Below are positions 59,101 through 64,000 of a stretch of DNA of 64,000 bases, one piece after another. The stretch's first letter is position 1. Every line of letters starts with the position of its first letter. The DNA lies in NCBI GenBank assembly GCA_958496175.1, contig OY292280.1:5890001-5954000 (forward strand), given 5' to 3'. A model generated the notes under the pieces. The model saw only the letters and a program-made list of their open reading frames with translations, made no database searches and was not told the DNA's origin. Source of the stretch: Sisyra terminalis (taxonomy: Eukaryota; Arthropoda; Insecta; Neuroptera; Sisyridae). The position numbers and the translations under genes are program-made.

Positions 59101-60666
59101 GCACCCCTCCTAGTCAGTAGAAATTGCCGAAATCGGCTTACGAAGTATTAATTGGCTGTGTCGCCATGTTTTCGTATTTTAGTTAACAAAAGTGAACCTC
59201 GTGTTTCTTATCTTGCGTCAATTTTATATGTGCTACGTCAATAGATTATCAACAGATCATCTGTTTAACTTACTAATAGAATTAAAAAGGTATGTATTTA
59301 AAATTTACTGGCCAATATTCACCCTTTATGGGTTGCATTATAATATGTCAACATATAACCTTTAAATTGTAACTGCTCTCTAATATGGGAATCAATTCAT
59401 ATTTTCCTAATTAAACAAAAATGTAGCCCTGCAACTTTAATTTTAACTTGTCGGCATCAAAGGGCATCAATATTAATTTAGAACTAAGTAACGGTACATA
59501 ATTGTTGACATATTATTTAACATTTTTGAATTACACATTTTTACAATATTACTTCTTTTTCATGTGAAGTAAATTTATTCGAGCAACTATTCGACAACAT
59601 TTCTAAATAGTCATAATTTATGGCGACTGTAAGAGAGAACTTCCAGAATTCATCCAAGATGTGGACATGGGCGCATTTTTATAATATATCCTTTAGCATG
59701 TTTTTATAATTTTGTAACTAGAAATCATATCATCTTATTTCTTGGTTATTTACATTTTATAATTTCAAATAGTGTTATATTCTTGTTCTGTATTTTAATA
59801 TTGAAAATAAAAAAATAAATTTTAAAAGTTTCATTATTTTATGGGGGTAACATTTTTCAGAAATAAAATAAATAAAAATTTGAAAATTGCGCGCAAAGTA
59901 TTTAAAATAAGGTCTCGTAGTTATCGGCACTAGCATCACATCTCCTACACTAGCGCCGCCAGTATTCGGCAAGTAGAACTGAGCATTTTTAGGAACAAAA
60001 AATTAACATTGAGTGACCCTCCCATGATTACCAGTTCGCAAATCCTTGGATGGGGTGCTAACTTTGCATTGGTGAATAATTGTTTATAAAGTTGAATAAA
60101 TACTAGTACTCTTCTTTATTACTATCTTATAACTATAACCCGCCAAAGGCGAAGGGTTTCGTCTTGTTTGGATTTCTTCCGGATTTCCAAATTGTTTTTC
60201 CAACATTACCGATTGGATATCCAATGGCGAAGTCATTGGACTGCGTACAGAAGATAGCATAGAGGCCAGCTTTGCCCAAATTGACTGGTTTTGTCGTAAT
60301 TAACGTAAGGACAATGACGAAAAAAAACACAATACTTTTGGCGATGAGAATCGCTAAAAGGAAGAACCAATTAACGGCTGATAAATCCAATTCTGCCAGT
60401 GATAGAAAGATGAGGCATGGTAAACTAAATGTGCCAACAAATGTATTCAGTCCCTTGGATTCGGTTTCGTTGATGAGTTTCATACGACCGGCGACATATC
60501 TGCAAATATTTGAATCGGTTTTACAGAAGATCTGAAGGGCAATGTTTGATATTTACCCGCACAGGATAACGGCAAAACATTGCACAATCGCTGGATATAA
60601 GTTATCGATGGTCTCCTCATCAGTGTGAGATTCTTCGGCTACCACCACTTGATAATTCGTATCCAT
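46939..60666 (-). CDS. GPR155: GPR155/LYCHOS (Drosophila anchor) orthologue, 10-exon gene
   Basis: Exons (high to low coordinate): 60666-60557, 60499-60210, 53629-53304, 53203-53082, 53025-52860, 52749-52510, 52021-51813, 51747-51608, 49533-48717, 47134-46939. All junctions are GT-AG and phases agree, giving 871 residues, against about 870 in human GPR155. Residues 1-365 or so form the auxin-efflux-carrier-like transporter domain, with the family signature CTQSNDFA-x-GYPI in exon 2. Residues about 385-725 form a GPCR-like seven-helix region with a long Ser/Thr- and acid-rich loop. Residues about 780-868 are a DEP domain. Human LYCHOS is a lysosomal membrane protein that binds cholesterol and relieves GATOR1 inhibition of mTORC1; that role is inferred here by orthology. 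The ATG at 60666 is the first in frame after a TGA at 60715-60717 and has A at -3. The orthology is secure; the orthologue name in other insects is from memory. Confidence 0.95.
47390..48560. repeat. tandem repeat of about 465 bp in GPR155 intron 9
   Basis: About 2.5 units. CAGTTAAAACCCGCAACTTT occurs at 47603 and 48072, and ATCATGAAGCCCGAAG / ATCATGAATCCCGAAG at 47869 and 48338 (469 apart). Each unit has a GAGCTGGGGAGCTGGAG-type purine stretch and a GGCTCC stretch facing it, reminiscent of the 200-bp satellite. A plus-strand frame at 47824-48036 is incidental. Confidence 0.85.
48717..49533 (-). CDS. GPR155: GPR155 exon 9 (residues 535-807)
   Basis: The longest exon (817 nt). After TATTTTAG it reads ITVGCLILHQRYRKRYEQY, then a roughly 130-residue hydrophilic loop rich in S, T, D and E (DTEDESDLSRTG, SSGSSSDPS), likely cytosolic and phosphorylatable by composition. 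Then come helices HIVLLILLLMAMFLGLAVSV and FLNATLNCGQSLIIFAIFGV, and the linker to the DEP domain (ETKFICEQFVTHHAKNC). It ends in phase 2 (AAA AG) before donor GTTTGA. The loop is a good place for lineage-specific variation. Confidence 0.94.
49609..49803 (-). mobile_element. 150-bp MITE with extra right end, in intron 8
   Basis: Left end CAAGATTTATAAATTACAC (49609). A first right end is at 49762 and a second right-end copy ends at 49803 (TTTATAAACCTTG). GATACCTGT (49600-49608) and GATACCTGG (49804-49812) match at 8 of 9, so the insertion spans both ends. Confidence 0.7.
49787..50417. repeat. 630-bp palindrome in GPR155 intron 8
   Basis: Left arm (GGATACCTGGTACTAAACAG at 49803) mirrored by right arm (CTGTTTAGTACCAGGTATC ending 50397), centre near 50100. 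Each arm contains a 150-bp MITE end (ATGACGTCAT at 49980 and 50212) and a unique stretch with GACATCTAATGGTCGGTTAA. The short spacer is around 50092-50108. Confidence 0.88.
50503..50645 (+). mobile_element. 150-bp MITE in intron 8
   Basis: CAAGGTTTATAAAATACACA to ATTTATAAACCTTG, slightly deleted before the right end. Followed by a third copy of the palindrome arm (50646-50822, direct orientation to 49804-49975). Confidence 0.75.
51153..51355 (+). repeat. type B hairpin repeat, palindromic, in intron 8
   Basis: TTCAGGTTATTTAAGATCTT (51200) mirrored by AAGATCTTAAATAACTTGAA (51317). Between them lies CTGAGGA at 51249, A, stem GTTAC/GTAAC, GAAACG. Confidence 0.75.
51608..51747 (-). CDS. GPR155: GPR155 exon 8 (residues 488-535)
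   Basis: Acceptor TTTGCAG. Encodes VPIIISSLLLIFDK, the loop NSLPYEKRNPNFQYG and helix AVQAAVAVFIITLCFF, aligning with the human segment ending YEYGTLQATVSV (from memory). It ends with one base (A) before the strong donor GTAAGT. The 2074-nt intron 8 contains a large palindrome built from MITEs. Confidence 0.92.
51813..52021 (-). CDS. GPR155: GPR155 exon 7 (residues 419-488)
   Basis: Starts after TTTTCTTAG with MLTSIGMIMWYTASR. The segment GVYSARIWTAFLSISLLFLQ followed by CRSLCFVLKLQPYLIITGWG is the best-conserved part of the GPCR-like region of GPR155. It ends in phase 2 (GG) before donor GTAAAT, and a 65-nt intron follows. Confidence 0.94.
52030..52260. repeat. intron 6 with diverged Penelope-like hairpin
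   Basis: At 52145 ATGAAGATTGCTTCGCAATC, then GGAATATGTATCTGAGC, a decayed copy of the terminal hairpin. It lies within the 488-nt intron 6 (52022-52509). Confidence 0.55.
52510..52749 (-). CDS. GPR155: GPR155 exon 6 (residues 339-418)
   Basis: Exactly 80 codons. It completes the transporter-like domain (CTFLSAPLMFVSAKM), has a linker ITKLDPSEYMLELDAF, and starts the GPCR-like region with ISILSLVASTWLIMIFCV. It ends LFLILSQ in phase 0 before donor GTAAGA. An antisense open frame over the same interval is only a shadow. Confidence 0.93.
52860..53025 (-). CDS. GPR155: GPR155 exon 5 (residues 283-338)
   Basis: After acceptor GTTGTAG the frame gives LMVLPLITRETISLLHPG, a short polar luminal-type loop with NDSETVDLSTYG, then FLYGTFPSAPGVFVFSTQYN, matching the end of the carrier domain in GPR155. 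It ends EVDL in phase 0 before donor GTACTG. The 110-nt intron leads to exon 6, which starts IANSMVACTF. Confidence 0.93.
53082..53203 (-). CDS. GPR155: GPR155 exon 4 (residues 243-283)
   Basis: Starts VLGSAFSGTALFALGFRMVG, a helix and loop highly conserved in GPR155, then HKIKGADLVVPGILIIVK. It ends in phase 2 (AAA TT) before donor GTAATAG. The following intron is only 56 nt (53026-53081); without removing it the frame hits a stop at once. Confidence 0.9.
53304..53629 (-). CDS. GPR155: GPR155 exon 3 (residues 134-242)
   Basis: Begins after ATTTTTAG and continues GYPI to VYALYHQSHPEF, as in the vertebrate protein. It encodes helix YLYLMAPISLVMLNPGAF, a conserved MEIQK end, a polar loop rich in N, S and D (about residues 175-200), and helix FNPIVTMTLLGIIGNLI. 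It ends in phase 0 with LKPVLQ before donor GTGTGT. The intron before it is 6580 nt and holds a Penelope-like remnant and nested DNA transposons. The intron after it is 100 nt. Confidence 0.95.
53700..53830 (+). repeat. SINE-like fragment in intron 2
   Basis: TGATGGACGAGTAATCAAGG then TGACCACTCCGAAACT, related to the tRNA-derived family at 28818. Confidence 0.4.
53990..54600 (+). pseudogene. Penelope-like element remnant: end of RT and GIY-YIG endonuclease
   Basis: Translating across several frames gives fragments typical of a Penelope-like element: SSLVHRPLSI (54043), HFRVVFKPPTKIP, GVYKIPC (54171-54191), a stop in frame, then KVYIGET (54199-54219), TRLN, EHRRNVKFGLS in another frame, and HKNPNNIIRDSGLKLHPSW near 54320-54375. 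GVYKIPC with KVYIGET is the GIY-YIG nuclease signature. Frameshifts and a stop make it non-functional. About 150 nt after the last fragment is the hairpin CTGAAGA (54523), T, GCGACC/GGTTGC, GAAAC (54549-54553). It lies antisense to GPR155 within intron 2. Confidence 0.8.
54632..54856. mobile_element. 225-bp MITE, best-preserved copy, intron 2
   Basis: CGGCTCAAGTGTACTTTAGC at the left (first bases GGGCTC in this copy) and GCTAAAGTACACTTGAGCCG at the right. Mirror interior around TTTAATTCGCGATT. Flanked by GTATTTT on both sides (TTGTATTTTG at 54622-54631, CGTATTTTG at 54856-54864). Confidence 0.85.
54870..56480. other. intron 2, no feature resolved
   Basis: A loose inverted similarity (AGATATTAATATTTCCCAAA at 54982 against AGAAATATTAACATCTAAGA at 55460) with flanking ACGAAAATAAG and TATTTTCGTTTG suggests an old foldback at about 54890-55600. 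No coding signal. Confidence 0.4.
56495..56714. mobile_element. 225-bp MITE, intron 2
   Basis: CGGCTCATGTGTACTTTAGC to GCTAAAATACACTTGAGCCG, interior like 54632-54856 with small deletions. Confidence 0.8.
56854..57081. mobile_element. 225-bp MITE, intron 2
   Basis: CGGGTTTAAGTCCATTTTAG to GCTAAAGTACACTTGAGCCG. A 14-bp internal duplication CAATCTGGCA is visible near the left end. Confidence 0.78.
57441..60073. mobile_element. Mutator-like foldback MITE (1.5 kb plus nested hAT), intron 2
   Basis: Left end ACCAATGCAAAGTTAGCACC, right end GGTGCTAACTTTGCATTGGT, flanked by the perfect 9-bp duplication GAATAATTG (57432-57440, 60074-60082). Arms of about 400 bp mirror each other (GCGCATGCGC at 57733 and 58656). 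Without the hAT and its duplication it is 1518 bp. 9-bp duplications and long inverted repeats fit Mutator-like elements. Confidence 0.9.
58920..60026. mobile_element. non-autonomous hAT, 1107 bp, nested in the Mutator-like element
   Basis: CATGGGGGTGTCACTCA at the left and TGAGTGACCCTCCCATG at the right. Perfect 8-bp duplication ATTACCAG (58912-58919, 60027-60034). Subterminal mirror CTACTTGC...GGCGCTA against TAGCGCC...GCAAGTAG. No transposase frame. Confidence 0.9.
60210..60499 (-). CDS. GPR155: GPR155 exon 2 (residues 37-134)
   Basis: Follows acceptor TTTGCAG and ends one base into a codon (ATC G) before donor GTAATG. It encodes the rest of helix 1 and helices 2-4 of the transporter-like domain: hydrophobic runs FSLPCLIFLSLAEL and WFFLLAILIAKSIVFFFVIV, then AIFCTQSNDFAIGYPI, the best-conserved motif of the GPR155 N-terminal domain. 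Reading through the donor adds only non-homologous residues before a stop, which supports the splice. Confidence 0.95.
60557..60666 (-). CDS. GPR155: GPR155 exon 1 (residues 1-37)
   Basis: Encodes a short acidic N-terminus (AEESHTDEETIDN) and the start of the first transmembrane helix, YPAIVQCFAVILCG. The exon ends in phase 2 (TGC GG) before the donor GTAAAT, and the 57-nt intron to exon 2 restores G37-Y38. This is the region in which the sterol-contacting residues of human LYCHOS have been mapped. By alignment from memory, human P44 corresponds to P25, E48 to Q29 and Y57 to Y38. Confidence 0.92.
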
Positions 60667-60719
60667 CCTGCTTTTCCTCTTCAATTGCGATTCACTGTTG
60701 AACGATGGAACATTTCAAA

Positions 60720-61455
60720 ACAATTCAACACTAGAAGACTCATGTTGCCACTATTTATAACCTTACATTATCGCATTCTTCAAAAATCGATAAATACAAA
60801 GATGCGCAAAATTTCCTATCTAAAGCCAATTATAACCAATTTTTATATAACTTTCCACCTACTCGTTGCCTATTTTTATCATTTTATTTCCCCCAAATAA
60901 TGCTTTTGTATATTTTTATCTTCCTCACCAAAAATCACCAAATCAATACAAAAAATTCAAATTCTCAAATAATGGAAGATACAAATTTCAATTTTACCAT
61001 TTAAAAAAATAAATAAAACATTCACAAATAAATAAAGAAAAATCACACAATATTATACCTTATCAATTAACAAGTAAATTATTCAATTAAATATATGATT
61101 GGTTTAAATAAATAAATTACGTAAATCTATGGTCAGGTTCAGTTGTTTCTGATTTAGTTGAAACGCAATAGAATAAACAAATATTTGATTTTAATTAGAT
61201 CAATTATTTGAATTTTAAATTTGGAAAATCGTGAATTATTTAAATACTTAATAAGGGTGAGAAATTAAATCTAAAACGTATTGTCATCATTTTTGACGTT
61301 TTTGACATATTACAAGACAAACAATCAATGCCAAACAGTGACGAACCATTAACCGTTATGTAATTCTAGTACAATTTTAGCAGCACCTCGAAAACTTATC
61401 GTTCTAGTATAAATTTTCAATATAACTTTTTTTGGTTTGTAACTTAAATAATATT
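60720..61455. promoter_or_regulatory. upstream region of GPR155, likely holds the promoter
   Basis: An AT-rich interval just 5' of the start codon on the minus strand. I see no convincing TATA box plus initiator pair, so the transcription start is not assigned. No repeat family members were recognised in it. Confidence 0.3.
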
Positions 61456-61459
61456 GTCT

Positions 61460-61598
61460 TAAGAGGGGAAGCTGGTCTAGAGCGTGAAAAAATTGGCATA
61501 ATTTATGAATTTTTTGTGACTCAACAAAAAAATCAATCGAAAATCTGTAAAAGAGGTTTTACAATTTAGGTTTTAATATACAAATACAAATTTTTTGT
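61460..61598 (+). repeat. direct repeat, copy 1
   Basis: CTTAAGAGGGGAAGCTGGTC to ATATACAAATACAAATTTTT, about 92 percent like 62178-62318 by eye. Confidence 0.85.
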
Positions 61599-61938
61599 AA
61601 CGACTGCTTCTAAAGTTGAACTTTCGTGCGTTGTGTGGCGGGGGTAAAGAGCCGTTTTCTCATCGTGGTGGCAAGCGTACGCGAAAGTAGAGAAATCGTG
61701 CGCAAAAGTAAATAACAGTGCGCAAAAGTAAAATAAATTGATACCTAAATAAACTTTGATAAGAAATAATTAATATAGGTAATTATTTAGACTATAGTTT
61801 AAACTAAAATGTTGTTTTTATTCATAATTTTTCTATAAATTATTTTTACTACAGAGTTGAAATTTTTCATATATAAATAACAATAGTTAATTTTTCAATC
61901 TGTTTCTGTTGAACTTTAGAAGCAGTCGTTACAAAAAA
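61591..61938. mobile_element. 348-bp inverted-repeat element
   Basis: TTTTTTGTAACGACTGCTTC (61591) continuing TAAAGTTGAA, mirrored perfectly over 30 bases at 61909-61938. GC-richer interior with TCGTGCGCAAAAGTAAA repeated (61689 and 61712 region). It begins where copy 1 of the direct repeat stops matching copy 2. Confidence 0.8.
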
Positions 61939-61945
61939 TTTTGTT

Positions 61946-62164
61946 CGATACTTATGCTTAAAGTGAGGTACCTAGTAGGACGAAATTGAGACACTTGCTA
62001 AAGGGACTGATCATACACAACTTGATCTCGTGCGCCTACTCCCACTCGCCTGGCGGCCTCGTGGGGGTACACAGCGCACTCGATCTCGTTGTGTATGATA
62101 AGTCCCTTCAGCTCGTGCATCAATTTCATCCTACTAGAAAACCTCACTTTACGCATATGTATCG
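61946..62164. repeat. 219-bp hairpin element with GC-rich centre
   Basis: CGATACTTATGCTTAAAGTG mirrored by CACTTTACGCATATGTATCG. The arms continue through TAGTAGGACGAAATTGA against TCAATTTCATCCTACTA, and CATACACAACTTGATCTCG against CGATCTCGTTGTGTATG. The loop near 62055 is CTCGCCTGGCGGCCTCGTG. Confidence 0.8.
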
Positions 62165-62177
62165 AAAATAACTATTT

Positions 62178-62318
62178 CTTAAGGGGGGAAGCTGGCCTAG
62201 AGCGTGAAAAAATGGGCATAGTTTATGAATTTTTAGTGAGTCAACAAAAAGATCAATCGAAAATCTGTGAAAGAGGTTTTATAATTTAGGTTTTAATATA
62301 CAAATACAAATTTTTCGT
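62178..62318 (+). repeat. direct repeat, copy 2
   Basis: CTTAAGGGGGGAAGCTGGCC to ATATACAAATACAAATTTTT, 718 bp from copy 1. Confidence 0.85.
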
Positions 62319-62319
62319 G

Positions 62320-62920
62320 TCAATTAAATTCAAAATGGCGGCTGTCCAGCATTTCTTCGGAGGCGCCTCATTTTTTAGACGGGTCCATGGCCGAAGATGT
62401 AACCTCCTTAATTTTGGTACTGGAACAAAATCCCGAAATTTTTTAGTTTCTATTTTGCTCCGCATTTGAATTTCAAAATAGCAAATATTTTTACCAGAAC
62501 TTATAAGTTTGTTACGCTCTCTATGCAGTGACGGGTGAACTCTTAGCATGTATTTCCATCTGAACCAACTTAAACTTGCAGTGCCACCTATGAGACAGAA
62601 GCTGGAACTCATAGCTTCAAACAAAATTCGAAACGCAATTTCAGCGTTATTTTAATTCAAAATACAAAACAGAATTGTCAATAAATAAGAATGGTTGAAA
62701 AACATTAACACGGAAATGGGAATAAATAGTGGATAAAATTAAGGATATGGATAGTGGTAGTAATAAGATAAACTTCATGTGCTATAATATAAAACAGGTA
62801 ATATTTATTGTGAAATTGTTAGTATGGAAGCAATGTTTATATAAGGTCATTATTAAGGATATATTGTCTTAACTTTTACCATAAAATGGGAGAATAATAT
62901 GTTGTAATATAATAAAAATA
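62320..62920. other. intergenic, no gene seen
   Basis: A 112-codon minus frame (62286-62624) with no recognisable domain, partly inside the direct repeat. Treated as chance. Confidence 0.4.
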
Positions 62921-62925
62921 AGATT

Positions 62926-63545
62926 TTTTCCGCTGACTTTGAACAGTTATACTGTGTAAACAATATATAAAATATATTGCAGTCCAATTTATGTAGTATA
63001 ATTTAACATAATAATATACAAATTTAATATAATAATATACTAATGTAATATAATAATATACAAATTTAATATAATAATATATAAACTTAATATAATAATA
63101 TATAAAAATCATACCACCAACATAAGTTTGAACAGAAGTTCAAACAAAAATATTCGTGACGTATTGCCCAGATACGTATTTCGATTGCCAAGCAATCATC
63201 ATCAGTGGTCATCAAGTAGTTTGGATCACTCCGTAACTGCCATGTGTGACCATGCCATTGTGGTGACTCGCCAATCATCAATCTTTGTGAATCATCACAT
63301 GGCAGTTACGGAGTGATCCAAACTACTTGATGACCACTGATGATGATTGCTTGGCAATCGAAATACGTATCTGGGCAATACGTCACGAATATTTTTGTTT
63401 GAACTTCTGTTCAAACTTATGTTGGTGGTATGATTTTTATATATTATTATATTAAGTTTATATATTATTATATTAAATTTGTATATTATTATGTTAAATT
63501 ATACTACATAAATTGGACTGCAATATATTTTATATATTGTATGCA
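62926..63545. repeat. 620-bp head-to-head Penelope-like palindrome
   Basis: Left arm from AAGATTTTTTCCGCTGACTT and CAATATATAAAATATATTGC (62961). Right arm ends GCAATATATTTTATATATTG (63539). The two hairpins at 63165-63210 (-) and 63337 (+; CTGATGA, T, GATTGC/GCAATC, GAAA) face away from a 45-bp spacer (63250-63294). The left arm has two more 21-bp AT units than the right. Confidence 0.88.
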
Positions 63546-63549
63546 CATG

Positions 63550-64000
63550 AAATATATTTAAAAAGAAATTATGTAAACAAATATCTAAACAATCATCTGT
63601 TAATATAAGCCACTGGGAGTGCAACATAAATATTGTGAAAATCCAAAGAATAACTCCATCTAATAGTCTTGATATCACGCAATAAACGGGAACCTATGTA
63701 ATGATATTTCAGGTGTCTTTTTTCACACAGGATAACAAAATTGCACATTAATACTAACGTAAGGACATTGTTCTATAATCCGAGGAAAAAATAAGCTCTT
63801 ATAAGGAAAAGGCACTCCTAAAAAACGATTAACTTCAGAAAAAATTTGATGCATGCATTTTCCACCTCCTCAATTTCTTGTTTAAATTTTCCAAGGATCT
63901 AGCCAACAAACGCTTATTGTTTTTTGCAACAAGGTTAAGGATTATTTACTCTATAATGTTTAGCTTAATTTCAGCGAAAGAAACATAATTTATATTTGTT
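63550..64000. other. intergenic, no gene seen
   Basis: No coding region or repeat recognised up to the window edge. Confidence 0.5.

Noticed and set aside
61460..62318. LTR retrotransposon
   Set aside because: Direct repeats of about 140 bp without TG...CA ends, primer-binding site, polypurine tract or coding region.
62286..62624. 112-codon minus-strand frame
   Set aside because: Runs through the end of a direct repeat, with no domain and no supporting context.

Overview
The window looks like nuclear DNA of an insect or other arthropod. It is strongly AT-rich. It has a single recognisable gene split by GT-AG introns, some only 56-65 nt long, and the remainder is a dense field of degraded, nested transposable elements (hAT, Mutator-like, pogo/Tigger-like, Penelope-like, tRNA-derived SINE). 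I cannot name the order from the sequence. No bacterial features, rRNA or functional tRNA were seen.

The gene is on the minus strand, from the ATG at 60666 to the stop at 46939. Ten exons join in frame with canonical splice sites into 2616 nt (871 codons plus stop). The product is the orthologue of human GPR155/LYCHOS and, as I recall, Drosophila 'anchor': an auxin-carrier-like transporter domain, a GPCR-like seven-helix region and a C-terminal DEP domain. Human GPR155 is about 870 residues, so the gene looks complete. In vertebrates this protein senses lysosomal cholesterol and signals to mTORC1. Introns 2 (6.6 kb), 8 (2.1 kb) and 9 (1.6 kb) carry mobile-element insertions and tandem repeats.

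1-46900 contains no gene I can defend. It holds: (i) hAT-type foldback elements with TAGGGTG or TAGACT ends, several with clear 8-bp target duplications; (ii) 220-bp pogo/Tigger-like MITEs flanked by TA; (iii) about 150-bp MITEs with 9-bp duplications; (iv) a roughly 225-bp MITE with ends starting CGGCTCAAGT, often in the centre of 740-950 bp foldbacks; (v) Penelope-like terminal segments, often head to head as large palindromes, carrying a hairpin that resembles the hammerhead ribozyme core; (vi) a 200-bp satellite in seven units (22412-23813); (vii) short tRNA-derived SINE-like copies. 44780-46760, just downstream of the gene, is a tandemly duplicated AT-rich region with recurring GCGCATGCGC-type palindromes. 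60700-64000, upstream of the gene, has a direct repeat, two inverted-repeat elements and another large palindrome.

The most interesting non-genic signal is the recurrent 'CTGAnGA + 1 nt + 5-6 bp stem + GAAA' hairpin. Its stem differs between copies but keeps pairing, and it also lies at the 3' end of a decayed Penelope-like GIY-YIG reading frame inside intron 2.
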